DNA of 64,000 bases from Saccharina japonica (lineage: Eukaryota; Sar; Phaeophyceae; Laminariales; Laminariaceae): assembly GCA_008828725.1 (NCBI GenBank), contig MEHQ01003952.1:124001-188000 (forward strand), written 5' to 3'. The position numbers and the translations under genes are program-made. The notes beneath the pieces were generated by a model, which made no database searches, had not been told where the DNA came from, and was given only the letters and a program-made list of their open reading frames with translations. This document shows positions 13,001-25,000 of this stretch, piece after piece (the stretch's first letter is position 1; every line of letters begins with the position of its first letter).

Positions 13001-16000
13001 TGCTGCTGTGTGTGTAACAGAGCCACGCCCACTCTGACCGGAAATTAATGACCGCTTTTGAATATCACGATACATCACACAACATGCAACGAACACAAGC
13101 AACGGCACAGCCCCGGCTAGAAGCACAAGCAGCAGACGTGACTGTGGCGGATCCACCGTATACTGCTGTGGCTATTAATTAGTGGTTGCTTCATCCTTGC
13201 ATCCGTCATCAGGCACCACCATCTCTCTCTCTTCTGCTGCTGTTCTGTTGTTGCTTGCTGCTGTGCTTGCATCATGTATGTGCGACCTGTCGTGTGGCTG
13301 ACGCCGGCCGTGACAAATAATCGTGTAGTACAGGAAAATGTATCTTTGAAAGTATAGGCAAACGGTCACCATGCACGATTTTATGCTTGAAGGCTTGAGT
13401 TCGATCCTTGGCGATGACTCTGGATACTTTTTTTTTTGTTTGTATTGTACGTAACCCAGACCCCCATAATATAAGACAGGAAGCACACAAAAACTAAGTG
13501 GACTTCTTAGGCAGGTATAAAATATGATATGCGTATGATACAATATCGCATGCTGTTGTTTTGATATTGATAGTAGGTTTTGGATTCGCCCTTGCGCCAC
13601 TCCCCCAGGCACGTCCCGGAGGGGAAGCTTGTATTTAGTATGCCTCGTGGTACCTGGTGTGTTTGTGCTTCTCCTGGGAGTAGGCACTGATGCTAAGATA
13701 CGACCCGGACTTTGATATGAAGATATTGTCCGTACGTATGTGAAAGTGGAGCGTCACAGAAAGGTACGGCTCACTTGTGTGTGGTTTATGTGTTTGGAGG
13801 CTTTAACGACAGGTACTAAACTCCTTTTGTGTGGGTGTGTATCGAGAGTCTGCTACGACCAGGTGGGCTCCGTGTATAATATCAGGTGCCTCCTCTCCTA
13901 CGCCATAGGGGCACACCACGTGGTTGCATCGAACACGTTATACAGCAAGCGGATACGAACAATATATGCTTATAGAAAGCAGCAATACGCCAAAGCAATT
14001 CGACCTGGCCCTCGCGGGTGCTGAAGTTGGCAACATTACCAAACCAAGTCACCTCAGCAAACGAGATGCCTCGTCGAACATCATGACGAACGTAATGACG
14101 CGGTATGAGAACGACACACCCGGTATTGCGACTTGCCGCTCGCGCGTGTGCGCGTGAAGGTACAGTGTGTTCGATACCATGCTAAAATACTCCCCTGGAC
14201 TTCCTCCTCGGGCTGTTTGATCAGCTCATCCACATGTCATGGGTTCACTTGGTCATTAACTTTGTTCTAAGTTTGAAGTGGCGGTATTTACACCACTCCT
14301 CAGGGCGTGACGGGCAAGCGGTAGCAGGGGCGATGTACCCAGCCGGCGGAATGGCCCCCGCAACTCAATCGTCGCACATGGGCCACAGAAGGTCGTCACT
14401 TCACGCGTCCACATTCCCGACATCGATACAAAGTTAAACCGCTGACTATTATATATGAAACTGGAGTACCTTTCTCACGAACGGGGGTGTAAACTCGACG
14501 AGTACAGAACGCCGACAATTATACGATCCATGCTCGATCTACGATATCTCATCCCAGCCAAGACAAAGGCTGTTTGCGCAGGGTGTTCGAGCACTTCGCA
14601 TGCAGTTGGCCGTACTAGACACGCTGGTACCGGCTTGACGCCCGAAATTGTCTCCGTGACGTCTGTCGCTTGCAATATCTTATCGCGCATTACATAGCAG
14701 TATGGGGTATCGCGCTGACCCCTAAACACGACGTAAAACCATTTCATAGATATTAATAGTTTTGTTGTTTTGTTCGGGGCCGACGTTTGGCGTTGACGGC
14801 GCACATATGTCCCGGCTGACCACCGGCGTTACACAAGGTCTAGAACAATGCAGGATTCGCGTCCAGAAACGAAAACAATAACGTTTTTTTTTTAAATTTG
14901 TGAACGATTCGGGCCCAGGTACTGCAAAAGGGGGTTGGGGTGACTCCAAAACGTTTGGCGCATGTGTTCGAAGACTTTCACGACGTAAGGGCAGTCTGAA
15001 GTCGCGTTTAACGCCAATATTCAATACCACCCTTACGCTAGGTAATTTCAAGATGACGGAGTTCATTGTATTTTTCTGCCCAACATTGAAAATGTTTATC
15101 TCATTTTTAAATGAATAGCCCTGAACATTTTACATTGCCGCAGTTGTGGACGTAGCGTCTTTTAATACACACTCTCAACGTAGATCTTGAATTCAGAGGG
15201 GTCCAAATACGGCTAAACATCCAAAATGACGAAACCATATGCCGAAGTAGATACGAAGTCAATTGTAAGATACACGTATGAAAAGACAGCCTTACAATAG
15301 ACAATAGTCCCACTGTCTATTGGCCGGGGTGCGTTATGCATTTGCTGTCTGTCAATATATATATATGCCACTCAACGTTATCGCGTACTGCCTAGCTTGT
15401 TCACCTCTATTATCGGCATGGATATCGTGGATATCATACGAAGCAGCACCCACGAGAAGGTGTATGTCGATGGAACAGCCAGCATACAAGCCAGGACTAA
15501 CGAACGCAGTCCATTTTCCCCGCCATACAACTGCAGCCCAATTGGATCCAGCAAGTCATCCAGTGCCGACAGCGCCGTTCTGAAATAGTACACGGCCTGC
15601 GAGGGAGGAAATGGGGGAGGTACGTGGGAGGCAAACGAGCTTGGATGTGATGACGAAGACATACGCGTATGTGATGAACAGGTTAACACCCGCGGTGTCA
15701 CGAACTGCTGTCCAAATCAATTGACGTAGGTGAGAGACAACCTGTTGCACGTGCAATGTGTAAGTATACCTGTCAAACAAAGCTCAGCGCGGGTGCCGGT
15801 ATCCACTACCAGGTAAGTCAATATACAGTGATGATATAGGGAACAATACAACAGGAAGTTTTCCCATTCGGAAATAGTAATCGGAATCGTACGAAGTTTC
15901 GAACCCTAAACCCAACCCTAACCCCTCTCTCTCTCCCGAGCTACTCGTACGTACCACACACTGTGGGCTATATCTATAATGTGGCAACATTTACATGTTA

Positions 16001-19000
16001 ATAATTATGGTGTAGTTACGCTTCAGCAGGAGCAGCAGCAGCCAGTAGTCTACGGAATCGCTGGTTGGTAACACACTGCACGACAGAAGACAATTTATGT
16101 ACTCCGCCCATCTGCTTTAGGCAACACCTGGTGCTCAGTAGCATGCCGTGCTATTGCTATTCCATTAGATACTAAAAATACGTTCAGCGCTTATTCCATG
16201 CATACCAAGAAGCGAAGGGTTTGTTCCAGCCATCATACTAATAACAAGTTTGCCCATATTCGGTACGGAAGCACGGCTGGCAGCATTTATGCAGTCTATC
16301 AATCAATTCACCAATTCGGCCGATTATTTCACAGGGTTTGCTTACGAAGGGTCTGGCTGTTGTGTGCAGAGTTTGTGCTGCTTATCAATAAAACCAATTG
16401 CAGAATTATATAAAATTATTGTAAATACGTCAGCTGTGAGTTCAACCGATTGAATAGTAGATACTCAACTTTGCGAGCTGCGTAGAATTTTTGTTCTATG
16501 TGTTATTTGTGGTATTGGTGTAGGCTTCGTGATGTACTAGGAACCTGGTAGTTACTACTCGATTTTATAAGAAGCCGTTCGCGCGTGTTATGTGTTTTAT
16601 CCTCGTTAAGGACATAGTTCAATGACTCCCCTGGATACTACCCGGGTCAGCAGAACAATGTAACAAGGGTATCCCATGATCATTCTGCGCACTGATACTA
16701 TATAACCCGAATTATAGGTTCAGGGCTGCCATTGGCATCGGTTTGTTATGTACGGTAGACCACGGCGCGGTTACTCGTGTTCACGGTATTGCACGGTTGG
16801 TTGTGGATCTGCGGTAATCGACCGCCTCGGTTTTCTTGGAATAGTAATATAAAACCACGATATTGCTTTGCTCGGTACGCTTCGGCGGTAATCAGCCGCC
16901 ACTGGTTACTTGGTACAGTAAGAAAAAAGCACGGTATTATCTTGGTACGCTTCTTCTGCGGTAATCAGCTTCCACGGTTGGATTGGTACCGTAGTCAGAA
17001 ACTAAGGTATGCTTCCCGTTTAAGCTTCCGCGGGACTCCGCCGCCAGGGTAACACCGCTGAAAGCTTTCTACGGGGGCCAGCCAACACAGTAATACTTCA
17101 TGGAAAAGCGTAACAGCAGGAACGCATCATGATGGAAAGATTCGGATGATCTCACTATTATGTAAGTAATGCTATATTATCTCGGATACATTATGCCTTG
17201 CTCTCATCGCTAGATCGACGAATACAGCTTTTTGACCTCACTCGCCACATTCAGTCTCGGATAAGTTTCCCGGCGTAGTATCTACGTTTCAGAGTGCAAA
17301 CCTCGCGTACGCAAGAATAGGAAATAAACCTATTGTGGGAAGTGAGAAGTCGCAATCCAGGAGTGTGTTAAGGCGTGACCCTAAACGTGAAATCCTCACA
17401 AGGGAAGCTTAGCATTAACTTCGTTATTTGTTTCGGTTACATCCATTCATACATTTCCAGGTACCTATACTAATAATGCAGAGGGACGCGTACATTTATA
17501 TTAGGGAGTGTGTGTATGTGTGTAATAATAAATAATTAATTTCACGAAAGTGGGAGAAGAATATTATATTATTCTAAAACTTTTGAATTTTTGATTTTTT
17601 TTCAGAAATTTTAGTTTTTGGTTTGGCAAGTAGGACTTTATTTTGAACTGCTGATAAAAAATATGAAGGTAGACAACAGTTGAATTGTAAGTATACTGCG
17701 TATATAAGAACTTACGATTAATACGCACCAAGTACGGTTCTATTTTTCTAAATATACAAACATGCTGATACAAAAGCCAAGGTGAGTTTTAGCAGAAAAT
17801 AGGAAATTCGTGAGTCGTTGTTTTGAAATCAGTGTAGAAAGCACCCTCTTTCAGAAAATTAATCCGGCGTAGACCCGATTTCCTGTTTATTTTAATGTGT
17901 GTCCTTTACTCTGTATACCAGTATGTCGTATAATCAAAACCAACATTACAATTGTTTGATGCATAGTATATATTACTTGGGAATAAGAGGCCCTCCCGCC
18001 CGCCCCCACGGCGGTAGGGCCATTAAAGCAAGTACAGTAGTAATGGAGATGATAGAGGCTCAAATTAAAAATATTATGTAGGAATATATAGGAAACAAAT
18101 TGACTGCGAATATTCCACAGATGCTCCGAGTACCTTGGAGTAAAGTAAGGAGTATTGGAAATAAAATACTTCAGGTACTTCGTCTACTCGGAGTATTTCG
18201 GGGTTCGATACTCCGGGATTCTGCTCTTATTCGGAGTATTTCGGGTATGAACACTCTCGATACTGCTTGTACTCGGAGTATTTCGGGGTCCGATACTGCG
18301 GGTACTCCTTTCACTCCCGAGTATTTGGGGCTTCAGTACTGCTCATACTCCAAGTACTCCGAGTATTCAGGCCGCCAGTACTCTAATACTCTCAAGTACT
18401 CGGAGTACGAAATGTACTCGATACTCGGAGTATACTCGGAGTGTGAAGTACGTAAGTAGCATTTTGCATCATTTTAAAGACTCGGCCGTCATTCCTCCCA
18501 GGTTCTGGGAGCATGTGACTGGCGTCTATAGCATTTCAAAATTCACAGATGCTCCCATTACCTTGGAGTATAATTAAAGTATTTTCGAGAAAAACATACG
18601 TAGGTAACGTTGTGTACTCGCAGTATTTCGGTGTCCAGTACTCTCGATATTCGGGAGTACTCCGAGTAATTTAGATGTTTTTACTCCAGTACTGCTGTAC
18701 TCGAGGATAAGCACTGCTCATACTCCCAATACTAGGAGTATTTGGGCCTTCAGTACTACTCATACTTCAAGTACTCCGAGTATTTAGGCCATCAGTACTC
18801 TAATACGTACGTACGTATGATAGAAATAAATACATATTGCTGCAGCAGCCTTTTTCGTACGTACGTATATACAACAGGCACATTTTATGTACGTACGTAC
18901 GTACGTGCACAGACAGCATGATGACAGCATGATGACAGCATGATGCAGGCTCATGAGAATGCCACATGAGCATGTCACCTGAGCATCGCTGAACGTGATG

Positions 19001-22000
19001 TATCGACGAAGAGCTATGATTGTGTCTCGCGGCACCTACTAGCCTGGTATATGTGATACCTGGTATCATATTATTGCGCCGCAGCCGACAAAATGGTCTA
19101 TTTTTTACCACATCCCTTGGAGAGTGATCGAGATTTGTTGCAAAACCAAAACCAGCAAACACAGCCACCACCACCAACAGCAGCGACACGTTTCTGCTGC
19201 CACTGGTGGTCAGCTGGTGGTGGTGGTGGTGGTGGTGGTGGCGGCGGTGCTTGACTTGAGGACAGTTGTTGGTGCTCTCTGGTACCTGCTACCTGGTACC
19301 TGGTATGCGGTGGAATACGATACGAGTACGTAGGCGACCAAAGCGAGGATGGACGATACAATCTACCGCACTGCTGCAATACTCGTACGTAGAGCAGCCG
19401 CGAATCGCTGTGGCCATGGCGACAAGCACGGCGCACGTGCGAATTGTACTACAGTATGCCAGCCTGCGACGTAAGAAGACGGTGCCGGGCATGCCGGCGT
19501 AGGGAGAAGCGTGCTTTGAATGTGTGGGAGAAAAAAATGATTTTTTCTTTGTTTGCTTTTGCTCCACTCTAAGTTGCTATGATAAAGTGGGCATCAAAGA
19601 TCACTTGATTAAAGTATTGTTTTTTGGGCATCAGACGAACTATATAATAGATAGATGTATTATATGTATCGTAAAACTATTGATAACTGAAGACGTACAT
19701 TATTTCATTAATGACTTACCATTGAATCTAGCGCGCGCCCCCTATTACACTATTATTACACTGTGCATCGTAGAGAAGCATGCTTTGAGTATATATAACC
19801 TTAATGTCAATTAGATGCACTCTTCTTCGAACAGCACCACCCCTTTCTTGGCCGTTTTTCACCGTTCCGAAAGGTGTTCAACACCGCTCCTACAGCTACT
19901 ACGTAGTAAGCTGAACCCGTTATTTATTTGATCCGCTGGTGAATACAGTATGATATTTACTTGCTTTTGCAGGGGTAACCTGTCAAGTTAGATCGGTTCA
20001 TTCATTTCGCAGATACAAAACAGAATGCAGTTAATAGTACATTATTACTGCTGTGCCCTAGACCCACTAGGTACTTCGACCCGGCAGCCCTTCCCATTTA
20101 GCACTCAAACTCCGAACATAAGCTCCCTAAAATTATAATATGCCCCGCAGGGTCGCCGATGCACACTCGGCACACTGCCCCCATTTCGTATCTTGTATTT
20201 ATGTCTACCGTTTACGTATGTATGTCACGTTTTTAATACTTGCCCACGAATAAAAATTAGGATCTGCGCGCATCAACCTTACTCAGACGAAACAATGCAC
20301 CGACGGTCACACTCGGTTTACTGACCGCTCCTACGAGTACAGACAACCAGTACACCCACAGATGACTTACTTTTTGCAAACCATGGCGCCATGTCAATCC
20401 GGCAACCCCTCCTTTTGCCAATGGTCTTGGGATCGCTTCCTTATATGCGATACGCGTCTGATGTAAAAACCTTGTATACGTATTGTGAACGAATTCACCC
20501 TCCTCGCGAGGCCTTAGTTTATGTTGAGCTACTACTACTGGGTATTTCGTCTTCACCGGGGACCGTGCGTGTCTACTATATGACCCGTTGTTTTCAACAA
20601 TCTCTGGGGACCTAAGGAAGAGTGTTTATCAGGTTCTGACAACTAGAAAATTCGCTACTCTTTATAAAGCTTTTTCATTGTGGCCTTGAGATTCGTATTC
20701 ACGACCACGACAACCCATGTTGTACCGTGGATGCCATGTATTAACGCAATATTTTTCGTCCGTTGGACTACTGGTAGACGTCAAACCATTTACCTACACA
20801 TTCTGAGCCTGATAACACCCCCCACCCCTGCAACGTATTGCTTCATATGACAGATTATAAATAAATTTATACTCATATACCAAGTACAGTTAGTACGTCG
20901 TTTTACGAACGTAGGTATGATATGTATAGTACGACGAAGAAGGTGAACAAAAAAGCAAGAAATGATCTGTAGAGTATGACGTGGACATGTTTTGTTTTTG
21001 ACCCCAAATCAATATGAAATCGGTAGTTGATCCATGCTACGGTAGAGAGGAGGTGCAGCCTTTACTTTTCGAGGGTGGTCATGTCGCATGCTACGACAGA
21101 GGTGCACCACGTTTGTTTTCCGAGCTCCCCTTACTTGAAGAGCTCCATACCTCACCAAAAAACGGCTTTTGGGAGGGAAATAAAAAAGTGATGGCCGATG
21201 AACAATCTCACGACCCAAGTGTATTCGGAAACATATTTTCAACACAACAGTAAAAGGCAGACGGTTTTGGGCTACGGAGCCTTGAATCGATCGGTCAGAA
21301 AACGTTTCAGCCGGAAAGTGATACCTCTATCGTAGCACGCGAACGCGTGCTACGATAGAGGTGGCACATTTTGGCGGAAATTGTTTCTGAATGACGAGGC
21401 TCCTTAACCCCAAATCATCGGAATTTCACTATTTTGTCGCACCTATTTTTCGTTTATACTTAAGGCCACGGGATTTTGATCGGTTAGCACTTTCGTTTTA
21501 ATCTAAAAACAATTTTCGGGTGAGGGTTAGAGCTCGTGAAGTGACCTCCCTCAGAAAAGGCATGGTGCACCTGCATGCAGGCTACCGTAGCACGCGTCAC
21601 GCGTCCCATTTGAGGAGCTCTGTATACCCCAGCCGAAAACTGGTTTTCGATTCAAATTGGCATGCTTCCGGATGAAAGCTCCCATAACCTACTGTAAGTA
21701 TACGATGAAAAAATTGCAACACACATGAAAAATGAGAAAGTTCAACGACTTTGGGTTAAAGAGCCCGATCAATCAGGAAACGTTTCGGCCAAAAAGTGAT
21801 TCACCTCTTGCGTAGCACGCGTCAGGTTTAGCACACAGGGTCAGGTTAGTTGGCTACTTCGGATTATTGCATCAAGTGTTGCATTCGCCTCTTGACCCTG
21901 GCTTCCTATACTCGGATTGGTGGTGTTTTGTTTTCATGGCGGGCGATGCGGGAATAAACCCTCGAGTATCCTAGTTGATTTTACGTCGCGGCTGGTGTTG

Positions 22001-25000
22001 TTTGCTTCATTATTAATACTAACACCTGTATGTGATACCTCCGATGTACGACGAGTACGGAGATTTTACATAGAGCTCCTAATGCAGAAAGTGAAAACAT
22101 GCTATACATACGTACACAGTACTTCCCGGATACACCCCGTACAAGAGATAGTTCAACGTTCGATAGTATAAGTGCTGCCCATCCGTGCTCTCAGTTCGTA
22201 CTGATCGTACTCGCCGTACTCGCAGTACGTATAGGTATTCGGTGTCTTTGATTCAACACAATATGCGAGGCCGTGATTCCGTTTTGATGTATTTACATGC
22301 CGCAGTTAGGTTTCCTTTCGAATTTTGGATGTGTGTTGTCCAGGTTTCTCTGTTGGACAAAAATGCCAATAATATTAATTGCTTCGCTTGATAGTATTTC
22401 ATGCGTAGGGGAAACAAAAAAATCATGTTTCGGTTGTTGGTATGTTATCGCAACACGTCAGTGGTTGTATTTTGTTTTGGAGCTAGGTTTTCCCCTCTTT
22501 TCAAAGGGTTGCGTTGGCTTCTGTATGGAGTTTGACCGCTAAGAAGGCGTTGGGCTTTCAATCCGACTACGTATTAGTAAGCTTTCTGATCGCGCCATCA
22601 TGTTTCCTCGCTGTGTTTCGAGGTATCTTGCCAGTCTTCTGTCTTGGATCATTGGCTATTTTTTAATACAGTCTGGGGATTTCGCGATTGCTGGAAAGTT
22701 GTAAATTGTCGGTTCTCTAACCGACACCCGCATAAATTGACAGCGAGGCCCTGCCGAAGCATCTCTCGCTGTGAATAAACAGTCGCCTTACATCGGGGGA
22801 ACGTCGCGTCGAATCCCGTCGCTGAAGCTCTCTCACAGCTCTAAAGACGGGCAACTATAAATAACCCTAATCCTGACCTTACCGACTTTTACCCCCTTCT
22901 AAAACACGCAATGCCTGAAATGTAGGGGTCACTTCTGAGTGTCCCTGTAGTCGTGATTATAGTCTCGCATACTCAGTCAATAATATCAGTCCCCGGCTGA
23001 CTATGGCGTGGGGGACTGATAGGAAAGTTTCAACGAGCCCTTGGCATTGTCATTTGGAGGAAATTTTAATTGATTGTGGGCCTCAGCTTCATTCGCGGCC
23101 CGGACTAAGCCGCCGGCGAATATTTATCGTTTATATGTACGCATATCTTGTCTGGTTCAGTGCGGCTTTACAGAATAGGAAATCTCACGGTGCGGTTCGG
23201 TGAGGTTTTCACAGATATTGTAAACCCTACTATGCGGTTCGGTGCTGTGGGGTGCGGTTCGGTGCGGTTTCGAAAGATAGTAAATTCTACGGTGCGGTTA
23301 AGTGCGGTTTTCAGAAATCGGTTGCAACGTTGCCCTTTCGTTTGTTTTATGCAACCGCGGTTTGAATACGGTTCCAAGTTAACCGCACCGTTAAATAACC
23401 GATCTAACGGTGTTTGGCACCGTATCTTGATGCACACGGTGCCGTGCGGTTTCTATGACATTCCTACGGTGCGGTTCGGTGCGGTTTTTTAAAAAAAGGG
23501 AATAGTACGGTCCGGTTAGGTGCGGTTTACAGAAATCGTAAATGAAACGGTGCGGTTTGGTTTTTTCATTCATCCTTCAATGCGGTGCGGTGCGGTGCGG
23601 TGCGGTTTCCATAAATCCGTAATGCTACGGGGAGGTTCGGCGCGTTTTTCGGATGTCGTGAATACTATGGTACGGTTCGCATATATTGTATTTCCTACGG
23701 TACGGTGCGGTGCGGGTTTCTAAAACCTACGGTGCGGTGCGGTACGGTTTTTAGGGGGGCAAACCTCCAACGGTGCGCAAGTACCTCTTACTCAAAAACG
23801 ACCTCCCATACATCTCGTACCCAAAGACGAATCTGAAAAATGGCAGTTTCTCCGACTGCTGATACTGGTTTAATTCAGACTCTCCACGGTGACGCCGACC
23901 ACCGGTAGCCGAACCTACCTGAGCCTCCAGTTCGACCGTCCGTGACGCCCGACGCGGCCACAGCAAAGTTTAGACACCAAACAGGAGCTGAGAAACGATC
24001 AAAATGGTTGCTGCTGAGCACTTTCGTTTCGCAAGGTAAGCAATGCCTGCGCTCCCTTGCAGATGTAAGAGCCCCAGCATCTACTATTATTAGAGACTAT
24101 AACAACAATATATATTGGCCATGAGTAGGTTTAAACATTATAACTGGGGCTATGGCGTGTTCGCTAAGGAGTAAAGATATTATTGTGTGTGTTTTGAACT
24201 GGAAATTGTATTGCTGCCGTTGCTCCTGTGAAACAAGGCGATTTGTTTTTTTCCAAGCACTCAACAAGACCTAAGTACTCTTGGTTTTGCTTTGACCAAA
24301 GGGGCTCCTAAATGAGTATTCACCTATCCACACGAGGCACACGATACGCAATGCGACGCCAGAGTACTGATCATATTGCAGGTGCCAACGTACACAAGCC
24401 CGCAAACCGGATACCAGGACATTGCAGGAGATATATTGATTTAAATAAAGACATCCACACGCGAGACCGGCGGTGCTGATATATCGGTAGAATGGAGGCG
24501 CATATTCACTGAATCTATAATAATACCCATAGTAGCCGTAAATCTGCCCGCGGAGGCGAACTTCTCAGACGTGCCCGTATAAAATGGTGCTGTTTCTAGT
24601 AATAGGTAGGGTTTTGTCACGAAGCTGTAAAGCAATCACCCCGATGGTGAGCATAATTTTGGGTTCGACTAACGACGGCCACTACCCTGACACGGAACTT
24701 CAATTCTAACTCAAACAAGAGGCATGCCTGGATGGTGTGCCACCTGGTCGTTGTGCTTGGAAAGGCTCTACTTTCAGTGCGGGCACATCAATGGAAGTTC
24801 GCCTGCGCGCGCAGATTTGCGCGAGCCCCAATAACAATGTATGTATGCCACAAACTGGGACATCAAAGAGTCATGAACCAGACTCAACCAAGGGAAAGTA
24901 TGTATAAATGTCCCTGCGTCGTTTCGAGTCTAATGTGTGATTCCTTTTACCCCGCCGATCGTCGTTCGAACTTAGAATCACGATTATTATTCCGCTGCTA

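Larger units (their letters stand above)
5392..13961 (+). mobile_element. Ty1/copia LTR retrotransposon, decayed, with a nested insertion in its 3' LTR
   Basis: It has two LTRs starting TGTTCG and ending AACA, flanked by the 5-bp duplication ATATA (5387-5391 and 13962-13966). Inside, in order, are gag with a zinc knuckle, aspartic protease, integrase, reverse transcriptase and RNase H. Integrase before reverse transcriptase is the copia order. In-frame stops and frame changes break the polyprotein in several places, so it cannot be autonomous now. By eye the last 335 or so bases of the LTRs differ at about 35 positions, so the insertion is not recent. Without the nested insertion it would be about 7.1 kb. 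It lies antisense in copy A's intron. Confidence 0.92.

Noticed and set aside
13380-13410. tRNA or tRNA-derived SINE (GAGTTCGATCC box)
   Set aside because: Only a B-box-like string was seen. No A box at proper spacing and no cloverleaf arms.
15624-15707. Extra copy A exon just upstream of exon 3
   Set aside because: It would require a 27-base intron, too short to be believable.
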